Assembly: GCA_937920575.1 (NCBI GenBank)
Contig: CAKZSF010000028.1
Coordinates: 1-12,021, forward strand
Direction of reading: 5' to 3'
DNA length: 12,021 nucleotides
Source: an uncultured Sphingomonadaceae bacterium
GTDB lineage: Bacteria; Pseudomonadota; Alphaproteobacteria; Sphingomonadales; Sphingomonadaceae
Shown here: positions 1 through 6,125 of the stretch, piece after piece
How the letters are laid out: every line of letters starts with the position of its first letter
Numbering within the stretch: the stretch's first letter is position 1
The notes under the pieces: model-generated
Databases searched by the model: none
What the model was told of the DNA's origin: nothing
The model's input: the letters and a program-made list of their open reading frames with translations, nothing else
Translations under genes and position numbers: made by a program

Positions 1-455
1 AAGAACGTCCCATCAACCAGCTTGCGCCGGACTGTGACGGGCGTTTCCTTACCCGACAGGATCGCGTGGATCGAATGCGCGTCGTCATTATCCTCGCTGC
101 GATATTCGCTCAGCGGATGGTAACTTACCCGCCCGCTCGGCAGGAATCGCTCCTGCATCAGCTGCTCGTAATAGGCGAGAATTTCGGCGTGTTTGGCGAG
201 CGGCGCCATGCCTGTGTTGTGCCCCTGCGTGTCGAGCCGGTCGGTGCCCAGCTCCATCGAATTCACACCATAGGTCGCGCTCGGCTGGTGCAGCGTGACG
301 AAGGAATAGGCATCGTTCCAGTGCCCGCCGGGCTTGGCGTGCTTGTCGACGATGGTGATGTGGCAATTGGGAGCCTCGGTCAGCAGCGTGTCGACAAAGG
401 CCATGCCGACCGCGCCAGCGCCGATCACGAGATAGTCCGTTTCGATAGGGGTCAT
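1..455 (-). CDS. FAD/NAD(P)-binding oxidoreductase, C-terminus outside window
   Basis: The visible 151 residues are the N-terminus of a flavoprotein. A Rossmann dinucleotide-binding motif GAGAVG sits at residues 12-17. An acidic residue (Asp37) ends the second strand, where FAD ribose is usually bound, and is followed by a KPGGHW segment at 41-46 typical of flavin monooxygenase/pyridine nucleotide-disulfide oxidoreductase-like proteins. The reading frame stays open to the window edge, so the catalytic C-terminal part is missing. Its ATG overlaps the stop of the upstream membrane-protein gene in an ATGA junction, implying translational coupling. Substrate and reaction cannot be read from this fragment. 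The FAD-binding fold is clear, and a monooxygenase-like role is inference. Confidence 0.8.
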   Translation of the reverse strand, partial: MTPIETDYLVIGAGAVGMAFVDTLLTEAPNCHITIVDKHAKPGGHWNDAYSFVTLHQPSATYGVNSMELGTDRLDTQGHNTGMAPLAKHAEILAYYEQLMQERFLPSGRVSYHPLSEYRSEDNDDAHSIHAILSGKETPVTVRRKLVDGTF

Positions 456-1177
456 GGAGCCTTTGCCTCTTCTCTCTGGCCCATCGAATACCCGTGATGG
501 ATTGCGGTGCCGACCATCATGGCCAATAGGCCGACGACGATTGTGTCGAAAACCATCAGCGCCCATACAATGGCATCGCTTTGGCCCAAGGCCCAACTGT
601 GGTTCTTGCCATGAATCCATTGCAGTGGTGCCCAAACGGCAGCGGCGTATGCAATGATCCGCAGTGATGCGCCCCAGCCAGAGCGGAAGATAGACAGGAG
701 GTTCACGCTCTTATCGCCAATCAATCCTGCTGCAAGCAGGGCAAGCAACGGCAAAGTGGCGAACAAGATCGCTAGGCTGATATAGCCGGCCATATCGGCC
801 CCGACGACCGGCGTGAGCAAAAACTCAGGGAGGCTGGTGATCACGATCAGCACGATAGCGAGTATCAAATTGATCCACGCTAGCTGACGGACATCCCACC
901 ATCTCTGCCCGCGCTCTTTGGCACCCCAGAACCGCACGGCGGCAAGGATGCTCAGCAGCAGGCTCGCGAGCTTGATGTAGCCCCAAAACATGCGGCTGGA
1001 ATCCTCTTGAAGCGCCTTAAACGCTTCTTCGCTTTCAAACATACCCAGCTGTATTTCCACGACATGCTGGATGAACTCGGGCAGCATGATGATGGCAGGA
1101 ATGATCGGCGCGAGCCGGAAAATCGCAACACCGTCTCTCAGGACATCGGCGAACCGCAGAAAGAAGGCTTTGATCAC
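452..1177 (-). CDS. Hypothetical multi-pass membrane protein
   Basis: The product is 241 residues with about five or six hydrophobic stretches (around 20-45, 66-83, 98-118, 128-153, 172-186 and 203-225) and charged linkers, so it is an integral inner-membrane protein. I do not recognise a named family and see no catalytic motif. The start is a GTG that overlaps the ispG stop as GTGA. No good internal ATG competes before residue 31, so the GTG start is preferred, although the ribosome-binding site is weak. The stop overlaps the next gene as ATGA, making a coupled three-gene unit with ispG and the flavoprotein. Function is unknown; co-transcription with ispG need not mean a role in isoprenoid synthesis. 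Confidence 0.75.
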   Translation of the reverse strand: MIKAFFLRFADVLRDGVAIFRLAPIIPAIIMLPEFIQHVVEIQLGMFESEEAFKALQEDSSRMFWGYIKLASLLLSILAAVRFWGAKERGQRWWDVRQLAWINLILAIVLIVITSLPEFLLTPVVGADMAGYISLAILFATLPLLALLAAGLIGDKSVNLLSIFRSGWGASLRIIAYAAAVWAPLQWIHGKNHSWALGQSDAIVWALMVFDTIVVGLLAMMVGTAIHHGYSMGQREEAKAP

Positions 1178-2325
1178 TCCGCCGGTTCTTTCTGCTCCGC
1201 TGCATGCGGGTCAAACGCCTCGGCTTCGCCCGCTTCAATTGCGGCGGCTTTTTCCTCGACCAGTTTGACGATGTGGTCGAGCATATCGTTGCTTTCGATA
1301 TGGTGGTCCTTCACGCCGGAGAGATAGACCATATGTTTGCCGCTGCCGCCGCCGGTCAGGCCGATATCGGTTTCGCGCGCTTCGCCCGGGCCATTCACCA
1401 CGCAGCCTAGCACGGACAGGCTCATGGGCGTTTTGATATGCTCCAGACGCTCTTCCAGTTTCTCGACCGTGCGGATCACATCGAATCCTTGGCGGGAGCA
1501 GCTGGGGCAGGACACGACGCGGACGCCGCGGGTGCGCAGACCGAGGGCCTTCAGCATTTCAAAGCCGACTTTGACCTCTTGCTCAGGCTCAGCGGAAAGC
1601 GACACGCGGATTGTGTCACCAATGCCGGCCCACAGCAGGCTGCCAATGCCAATAGAGCTTTTCACTGTGCCGCCGATCAAGCCACCCGCCTCTGTGATGC
1701 CCAGATGCAACGGGCAATCGACCGTTTCAGCAAGGCCATGGTAAGCCGCCACGGCCAAAAACACATCGCTGGCTTTCACTGCGACTTTGTAGTCGTGGAA
1801 ATCGTGGTCCTGCAGCAGCTTGATATGATCAAGCGCGCTTTCGATCAGCGCCTCGGGGCAGGGCTCGCCATATTTTTCCAGCAAGTCCTTCTCGAGCGAG
1901 CCCGCGTTCACACCGATGCGGATCGCGCAGCCATTGGCTTTGGCCGCGCGCACCACTTCGGCGACGCGCTGCGACGAGCCAATATTGCCCGGGTTGATCC
2001 GCAAACACGCCGCGCCTGCATCGGCGGCTTCCAGGGCGCGTTTGTAGTGGAAGTGAATGTCCGCGACGATCGGCACGCGCGCAGCCTTGGTGATTTTGCC
2101 AAAGGCGGCGCTGGCCTCGACCGTGGGGACAGAGACACGAATGATGTCCGCACCCACTTCCTCGCAGCGCCGGATCTGGTCAATCGTTGCGACCGCATCT
2201 TCGGTCGGCGTGTTGGTCATGGTCTGGACAGTGATCGGGGCATCGCCGCCCACAGGAACATCGCCCACCATGATCTGGCGGCTCTGGCGACGCATGATGT
2301 CGCGCCAAGGTCTAACTGATGACAT
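1174..2325 (-). CDS. ispG: 4-hydroxy-3-methylbut-2-en-1-yl diphosphate synthase (IspG/GcpE)
   Basis: IspG reductively converts 2-C-methyl-erythritol 2,4-cyclodiphosphate to HMBPP, the penultimate step of the MEP isoprenoid pathway, in the cytoplasm using a [4Fe-4S] cluster. The 383-residue product has the N-terminal TIM-barrel block (QTMTNTPT near 34-41, VADIHFHY near 87-94, INPGNIG near 110-116). The C-terminal cluster domain carries Cys273, Cys276 (CPSC) and Cys308, with Glu315 in the NGPGE motif, matching the three Cys plus Glu known to bind the cluster. The length and the compact one-barrel layout fit bacterial IspG. The frame extends upstream to an ATG at 2373, but homologues begin near MSSVRPW and the extension would cross a perfect inverted repeat, so I chose 2325. 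No Shine-Dalgarno sequence precedes this ATG. The gene is coupled to the downstream membrane-protein gene by a GTGA overlap. Confidence 0.96.
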   Translation of the reverse strand: MSSVRPWRDIMRRQSRQIMVGDVPVGGDAPITVQTMTNTPTEDAVATIDQIRRCEEVGADIIRVSVPTVEASAAFGKITKAARVPIVADIHFHYKRALEAADAGAACLRINPGNIGSSQRVAEVVRAAKANGCAIRIGVNAGSLEKDLLEKYGEPCPEALIESALDHIKLLQDHDFHDYKVAVKASDVFLAVAAYHGLAETVDCPLHLGITEAGGLIGGTVKSSIGIGSLLWAGIGDTIRVSLSAEPEQEVKVGFEMLKALGLRTRGVRVVSCPSCSRQGFDVIRTVEKLEERLEHIKTPMSLSVLGCVVNGPGEARETDIGLTGGGSGKHMVYLSGVKDHHIESNDMLDHIVKLVEEKAAAIEAGEAEAFDPHAAEQKEPAE

Positions 2326-2331
2326 GAGCCG

Positions 2332-2360
2332 CATATAGGCCCACGTGCGTGACGGGGCAA
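2332..2360 (-). promoter_or_regulatory. Candidate sigma-70 promoter of ispG, possibly leaderless
   Basis: On the minus strand TTGCCC (2360-2355) and TATATG (2337-2332) are separated by exactly 17 bases, resembling -35 and -10 elements. Only six bases lie between the -10 element and the ispG ATG (2325-2323), so transcription would begin at or next to the start codon. The lack of any Shine-Dalgarno sequence before that ATG fits a leaderless message. The -35 element lies within one arm of the inverted repeat at 2352-2392. The match to consensus is partial, so this is a hypothesis. Confidence 0.4.
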
Positions 2361-2392
2361 TGCGGCTGATCACTTGAACCGCATTGCCCCGT
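2352..2392. repeat. 14-bp perfect inverted repeat between nrsF and ispG
   Basis: The arms at 2352-2365 and 2379-2392 are perfectly complementary over 14 bases (ACGGGGCAATGCGG and its reverse complement) around a 13-base loop. It lies downstream of nrsF and just upstream of ispG. The long GC-rich stem could end nrsF transcription, but no T-run follows on either strand, so a protein-binding or RNA-structure role is also possible. Confidence 0.6.
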
Positions 2393-2399
2393 TCTTGCG

Positions 2400-2421
2400 A
2401 CCCGATTTCGGGCTATCGGGT
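2400..2421. repeat. Short inverted repeat just after nrsF stop
   Basis: The arms ACCCGAT (2400-2406) and ATCGGGT (2415-2421) pair over 7 bases with an 8-base loop; the overlapping CCCGA/TCGGG pairing offers an alternative smaller hairpin. It begins about 14 bases after the nrsF stop codon and precedes the larger inverted repeat, so the two may form a tandem 3' end structure. No T-run is present, so terminator function is uncertain. Confidence 0.4.
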
Positions 2422-2435
2422 TATGAGAATTGGTC

Positions 2436-3086
2436 TTACCAGCGCAGGAAGCGCGGAGCAATAAAGCGTCCGGCCAGACCGAAGATCAGAACTGGTGCGA
2501 CATGCCAGAAGCCGAGGTGGAGCACCCCGTCAATCGGGCAGGACAGACCGTAAGCGACGCTGCCCAAGGCACCGGCGGCAACACCCAAATGCAGACCCGC
2601 TGCGTTGGGCGAAACCGGTGCGCCGCGGCGCAACCATGCGAACAGGACGAAGGCAGTCAATGTGCCTGCGGCCATGCCGCTCAGCGCGCATTTGAACGCA
2701 TGCGGATCACCGGGGATCGCAGATGCGTGCTCGCTGCCACCTTGCGCCAGCAAAGTGATCAATGCGGCAACAGGCATAACGCCCAGCATTGCCATCGCCC
2801 AGCGCGGGCCATCATGGCGATTGCCGACGCGCGGCGATGCCATGGTGATGACGCTGGTCGCACCAGCGAAACCCACTGCCAGCAACAGCGCGTTGGTGAT
2901 GTAGAAATAAGGGGAGGCTTGACCGGCCAGGCCAGCTTGCCACAGCCCGTTGACGAACGCGACGATCAACACGGATGCGACGAGCGCGGTGACGGCCATC
3001 AGCAGCCCGTCGTGAAACTTCATCGTGCGTACCGGGGTCAAGTCTTCGCTCAGCTGATCGATCAGCTCTAGATTGGCGGGGTTCAT
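2436..3086 (-). CDS. nrsF: NrsF-family (DUF1109) membrane anti-sigma factor
   Basis: NrsF holds its partner ECF sigma factor SigF inactive at the inner membrane and releases it on metal stress; this is known from Caulobacter. The 216-residue product has a short cytoplasmic N-terminus (1-25) and about six membrane segments (roughly 27-48, 61-82, 97-113, 133-152, 164-182 and 192-211). Two cysteines stand out, Cys133 in FKCALSGM and Cys183 in LSCPIDG; from memory, the equivalent pair in Caulobacter NrsF is needed for signal response. The gene follows the sigma factor gene with only two bases between TAG and ATG, and an AGAGG-type ribosome-binding site lies in the end of that gene, so the pair is co-translated. 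Family assignment is strong; the inducing signal is inferred. Confidence 0.9.
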   Translation of the reverse strand: MNPANLELIDQLSEDLTPVRTMKFHDGLLMAVTALVASVLIVAFVNGLWQAGLAGQASPYFYITNALLLAVGFAGATSVITMASPRVGNRHDGPRWAMAMLGVMPVAALITLLAQGGSEHASAIPGDPHAFKCALSGMAAGTLTAFVLFAWLRRGAPVSPNAAGLHLGVAAGALGSVAYGLSCPIDGVLHLGFWHVAPVLIFGLAGRFIAPRFLRW

Positions 3087-3088
3087 TG

Positions 3089-3619
3089 CTATTCAGCCTC
3101 TTCAATGATCGCAGCCAGCTTCTTCAAGCCGCGATGGATATTCACTTTAACTGCGGACTCTGTCTGGCCCGAGAGGTTTGCTGCCTCGCGGATCGAGTGT
3201 CCTTCGATTTTTACAAGCTCGATCACTTCAGCCTGCTTTTCGGGCAGATAACCAAACAATCGATCGAGCGAGACGCGGGCACCAACGGCTTCCTCGTCAC
3301 TGTCTTCGCTGCCGTCCCAATCTTCCAATTGGTCTTCCTCTGCGCGGTAAACTTTGCGCAGATGATCAACCCAGCGATAACGAGCAATGGCTGCCATCCA
3401 AGGGATGAATGGCCGTCCCGCGTCATAACTGGCGCGCTTGTTGTGGATCGCCAACAGCACCTCTTGCACCAGATCATCAACCTGGCCGTGAGGCAGCTTG
3501 CGCGCGAAAAAGCGCGCGAGCCATTTCGAAGCCTCGTCTAGCAACACGGTGTATGACTGCCGATCCCCTTTCTGGGCGGCAGTCATCAACCGAGCCATAG
3601 TGGCTTCATCGGCAATCAC
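3089..3619 (-). CDS. sigF: ECF RNA polymerase sigma factor, SigF type
   Basis: This 176-residue protein has the two-domain ECF sigma-70 layout. Region 2 spans about 20-92, with DDLVQEVLLAIHNKR at 48-62 (core binding) and the FIPWMAAIARYRWVDHLRK helix at 71-89 (-10 recognition). An acidic linker (about 94-112, rich in Asp/Glu) leads to region 4 at about 120-172, with a helix-turn-helix around 138-165 for -35 recognition. It is paired with an NrsF/DUF1109 anti-sigma factor, which defines the SigF-like group. The start is a GTG overlapping the doxX stop (GTGA), supported by GGAAAGG about 10 bases upstream; an internal ATG at 3598 is the alternative. A candidate SigF box upstream of the first gene of the unit implies autoregulation. 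Confidence 0.92.
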   Translation of the reverse strand: MIADEATMARLMTAAQKGDRQSYTVLLDEASKWLARFFARKLPHGQVDDLVQEVLLAIHNKRASYDAGRPFIPWMAAIARYRWVDHLRKVYRAEEDQLEDWDGSEDSDEEAVGARVSLDRLFGYLPEKQAEVIELVKIEGHSIREAANLSGQTESAVKVNIHRGLKKLAAIIEEAE

Positions 3620-4080
3620 TTGGACGTTACCTTTCCGATGATCGCGTCGAGGGAGATTATCCCAGGGCCACGAGAAATCAGGACGGCGGCCAGTGCCAGC
3701 ACTGTGATCGCCCAGCCAAAGAAGTGTGCCGATGTCGGGAACACGAAGAGCTGGATCACGAGCGCCATAATTCCGAGCGCAAGCGCTGAGAAGCGGGTGG
3801 CAAGTCCAAAGACCAACAGGATCGGGAAGATAAACTCGGCATAGGTTGCCATCGGCACTGCCAGATCTGTTGGGATGGGAAGGCCCGAGAACTCGCCCGC
3901 AAAGATATCATACTGGATATCGTTGATTTCGAGCCACGTGCCTTCCACCACCTTGGTTTTGTATGCCCGCCAGAAGATCCCGGCGAGCGCCACCCGCGCC
4001 AGCAGCAAAGCAATGCTTTCACCCACTGTGCTGGAGAGGAGCCCCGTAAGGCGATTATAGAGTGAAATCAGTGCTTGCAT
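3616..4080 (-). CDS. DoxX-family membrane protein
   Basis: The product is 154 residues with four hydrophobic segments (about 22-40, 73-93, 97-115 and 120-136), the usual DoxX four-helix bundle. The first helix carries the Arg-containing LARVALAGIFWRAYKTK stretch (28-44). DoxX proteins sit in the inner membrane and accompany many redox or metal-stress genes; a member called GigD occurs in the gold-induced bufferin-type operon of Caulobacter. Here the gene lies 34 bases after the DUF2282 peptide gene, with GGTAGG-like bases before its ATG, and its stop overlaps the sigma factor start. A role in maturation, export or redox support of the peptide is inferred from context only. Confidence 0.85.
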   Translation of the reverse strand: MQALISLYNRLTGLLSSTVGESIALLLARVALAGIFWRAYKTKVVEGTWLEINDIQYDIFAGEFSGLPIPTDLAVPMATYAEFIFPILLVFGLATRFSALALGIMALVIQLFVFPTSAHFFGWAITVLALAAVLISRGPGIISLDAIIGKVTSK

Positions 4081-4114
4081 GGTCCTACCTACCTTTATTC
4101 AGCGCTGTCGCGTC

Positions 4115-4396
4115 TTAGCGTTTGATGGGCTTCAAAGAGCCATTGCCCTTTGGCGTTTTGATCGAAGTGCAGCTGCCCTTCTTCACATACGTCCAGGCGT
4201 TGCCCTGGTAATCTTTGGTCGAGGTGCCAGCACAGCTGGTGCCTGGGCCTGCGGCGCAGTCATTCTTGCCGGCTTTAGAAACGCCATAGCATTTTTCTTT
4301 GGCGTTGCTTTGTGCTGCAGCTGGCGCTGCGATCGATGTGGCGACCACGCTTGCGGTCAGGATCGATCCGGCCAGTGTTGCGAGTGTCTTGTTCAT
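4115..4396 (-). CDS. DUF2282 (BufA1/bufferin-like) secreted small peptide
   Basis: The 93-residue product begins with a signal peptide (Lys3, hydrophobic 6-24, AAPAAAQS near 23-30, probable cleavage after an Ala at about 28). The mature part shows the DUF2282 hallmarks EKCYG (34-38), NDCA (46-48), SCAG (54-57) and GSC (74-76), giving four cysteines: 36, 47, 55 and 76. DUF2282 proteins include BufA1-type bufferins, periplasmic copper-sequestering peptides whose cysteines are modified by a DUF692 (MNIO) enzyme with a DUF2063 partner. Neither partner gene is next to this one; DoxX follows directly. GGAG lies 8 bases before the ATG. It is the first gene of the predicted SigF unit. Family is confident; modification and metal binding are inferred. 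Confidence 0.88.
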   Translation of the reverse strand: MNKTLATLAGSILTASVVATSIAAPAAAQSNAKEKCYGVSKAGKNDCAAGPGTSCAGTSTKDYQGNAWTYVKKGSCTSIKTPKGNGSLKPIKR

Positions 4397-4468
4397 GTAT
4401 CTTACTCCGTATGGGGGCTTTTCAGGTATTCATTTCTCCCAACCGTTTTTGATCGGGACACTTGGCAG

Positions 4469-4494
4469 TTCGCACGCACTGGCGGAGAAGTTAC
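4469..4494 (-). promoter_or_regulatory. Candidate SigF-dependent promoter, GTAACT-N16-CGAA
   Basis: On the minus strand GTAACT (4494-4489) and CGAA (4472-4469) are separated by exactly 16 bases. From memory, Caulobacter SigF promoters read GTAACC-N16-CGAA, so this differs at one base with identical spacing. AAC in the -35 and CGA in the -10 are also common in ECF promoters generally. The box lies about 70 bases upstream of the DUF2282 gene, inside the short gap after the SDR gene, and points toward the peptide-doxX-sigF-nrsF genes. It predicts a leader of roughly 65 bases and positive autoregulation. Confidence 0.72.
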
Positions 4495-4528
4495 AAGCAG
4501 GCGCAATTTTGTGCGCAAGCGCATGAAA

Positions 4529-5485
4529 TCAGGCGAAAAATTTATGACCTGTCATCGCCTCACTGAGCTGCCAAAGCTGCTCTGCCTTGCCTGGATCAAT
4601 CGCATAGCTGCGTACGCCGCCATTGGTATCCTCATCATCCACCTGCGCCACATGGCAATCCTCGCAATAGACGCTGGCTTGATCAAGCGCGTCCTCTGCT
4701 GTGGCAGCCCAGCACGTGGTTGCCGCGCCTTGCGGGATAGTCTTGAAGGCCGCGGTCATTTCCTCGTCGCTTTGTGCTTTCATCCGGTCGCGCATCCATG
4801 CGTAATCCTCCGGCGTCATATGACGGCCAAGATTGGTCACGATGCCGCCCGGATGCAGCGCGAGTGAGCGAATGCCCCTGTCTTTCAGCTTCTCCTCCAG
4901 AGAGACACTGAACAGCACATTGGCGGTCTTGGACTGACCATAGGCGTCCCATTTCTGGTATGGGTTGCCTTCGTAATTCGGATCATCAAGATGCACCGGG
5001 CTGATGTGATGCCCACGGCTGGACAGATTGATGATGCGGGGGTTTTCGCCTTTCTCCACCAAAGGCAACAGCCCTGATGTAAGCGTGAAGTGCCCCAGAT
5101 GGTTGGTGCCAAACTGCATTTCGAACCCGTCAGCGGTTTCGCCCTGCGGGCAAGCCATGACGCCGGCATTGTTGATCAGCAGATCGATCTTCTCGAAGCG
5201 CGTATTGGCTTCGGCGGCGCAAGCCTTGACCGAGGTTTGCGAAGCGAGGTCGCACACGATGGTGTCGATCTGCGCACCGGTTTGCTCTTTCAGCTCTGCG
5301 GCGGCGCTGGCAAGTTTGGCCTCGTCGCGTCCTGCGATAATGATATGTGCGCCCTTGGCCGCCATCGCTCGTGCGGTTTCGTGACCGAGCCCGGAATAGC
5401 CGCCCGTGATGAACGCTGTGCGCCCGGTGAGATCGCGCCCTTCCAGCACGTCATCCGCTGTCGAAGTTGCTCCAAATCCGCTCAT
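4529..5485 (-). CDS. Short-chain dehydrogenase/reductase (SDR), retinol-dehydrogenase-like
   Basis: This is a cytoplasmic NAD(P)-dependent oxidoreductase of 318 residues. The cofactor motif TGGYSGLG is at 27-34 and the NNAG motif at 105-108. The catalytic residues are Ser155 or Ser156, Tyr182 and Lys186 (YGQSK). The pattern and the C-terminal extension with YCEDC resemble the retinol dehydrogenase/WW-domain-oxidoreductase-like SDR group; the substrate is not predictable. The frame extends eight codons upstream to a TTG, but the ATG at 5485 has a strong GGGAGAGA ribosome-binding site just before it and is preferred. It follows the GNAT gene by 30 bases, probably in one unit. Its stop is 34 bases before the SigF box, and no terminator is evident there. 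Confidence 0.92.
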   Translation of the reverse strand: MSGFGATSTADDVLEGRDLTGRTAFITGGYSGLGHETARAMAAKGAHIIIAGRDEAKLASAAAELKEQTGAQIDTIVCDLASQTSVKACAAEANTRFEKIDLLINNAGVMACPQGETADGFEMQFGTNHLGHFTLTSGLLPLVEKGENPRIINLSSRGHHISPVHLDDPNYEGNPYQKWDAYGQSKTANVLFSVSLEEKLKDRGIRSLALHPGGIVTNLGRHMTPEDYAWMRDRMKAQSDEEMTAAFKTIPQGAATTCWAATAEDALDQASVYCEDCHVAQVDDEDTNGGVRSYAIDPGKAEQLWQLSEAMTGHKFFA

Positions 5486-5515
5486 GTCTCTCTCCCGTCC
5501 AGTGGCCAATCTGGC

Positions 5516-6043
5516 CTATAATCTTAGCTCGTACAAAAGCTCGTGATCGCAATGGTTGCCGACCCAGAACTCAATGTCTTTGATTTTTCCGAAGCCATAG
5601 CGCTGGTAAAATTTTTGAGCGCCGTAGTTCTCGCTCCAAACCGAAAGCTGGATCGCACCGCAGCCTCGCTCGCGGGCTTCGGCCAGCGCCCAATCCATTA
5701 AAGCCGCGCCGATCCCCTGGCCGGTGCGGGCGGGGTCGGTGTAAAGCTGACCCAGGGCGATCGGGTTTGCGGCATTGGAATCACTCGCATACGGGCTGGG
5801 CTGCTGCATCTTGCAATAACCGATCAGCGCCGCATCACCCTCTGCGCCATCACAGGCGAGCCGATGAATATATTCGGGGGCCTCAACCTCTGCACGAACG
5901 GACTTTTCCGAATAGGCCTGTTCCAGGAAGGTGTTGAGGTCTTTGGGATCGTAGAGATGTTCAAACGCGGCACAAAAGCTTTCATTGCCCAGCTTGGCCA
6001 GCGCAGGCACATCCTCCAAAGAAGCGGGGCGCAGGATCATCAT
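5516..6043 (-). CDS. GNAT-family N-acetyltransferase
   Basis: The 175-residue product has the GNAT fold signatures. The strand LGQLYTDPA (98-105) is followed by the acetyl-CoA pyrophosphate loop RTGQGIG (106-112) and its helix. A later segment SENYGAQKFYQRYGF (137-151) is the usual motif B, where the Tyr of KFYQRYGF often acts as general acid. It would transfer an acetyl group from acetyl-CoA to an amine; the acceptor is unknown. The start could be either of two adjacent ATGs (6043 or 6040), preceded by a weak AGGGG. The gene is followed at 30 bases by the SDR gene. Confidence 0.9.
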   Translation of the reverse strand: MMILRPASLEDVPALAKLGNESFCAAFEHLYDPKDLNTFLEQAYSEKSVRAEVEAPEYIHRLACDGAEGDAALIGYCKMQQPSPYASDSNAANPIALGQLYTDPARTGQGIGAALMDWALAEARERGCGAIQLSVWSENYGAQKFYQRYGFGKIKDIEFWVGNHCDHELLYELRL

Positions 6044-6091
6044 CCTACGCCCCTAGCATTCTTTATCAGCGAGCGCGAAGCCCGCATTGTG

Positions 6092-6125
6092 TGAGTGGGA
6101 TTATTTTGATTTCTTATCCCACTCA
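6092..6125. repeat. Inverted repeat across the channel-gene stop codon
   Basis: The arms TGAGTGGGAT (6092-6101) and ATCCCACTCA (6116-6125) pair perfectly over 10 bases with an AT-rich 14-base loop that includes most of the stop codon of the CmpX-like gene. It may stabilise the mRNA 3' end or contribute to termination, but no T-run follows on the minus strand. Confidence 0.4.

Noticed and set aside
1438..2319. 293-codon plus-strand open frame opposite ispG
   Set aside because: It lies wholly antisense to the confident ispG gene, has low-complexity His/Arg/Ala-rich composition and no recognisable domain; a GC-codon shadow.
2326..2373. 16-residue N-terminal extension of ispG
   Set aside because: It would cross the perfect inverted repeat and is not expected in homologues, which start near MSSVRPW.
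2352..2392. Canonical Rho-independent terminator
   Set aside because: The stem is strong but no T-run follows on either strand, so it is listed only as an inverted repeat.
2430..3071. 213-codon plus-strand open frame opposite nrsF
   Set aside because: It is Gln/Arg/Cys-rich nonsense composition antisense to a recognisable DUF1109 gene.
4079..4867. 262-codon plus-strand open frame across the DUF2282 gene and SDR 3' end
   Set aside because: It crosses the antisense of two well supported genes and the SigF box; Cys/Arg-rich composition without a family match.
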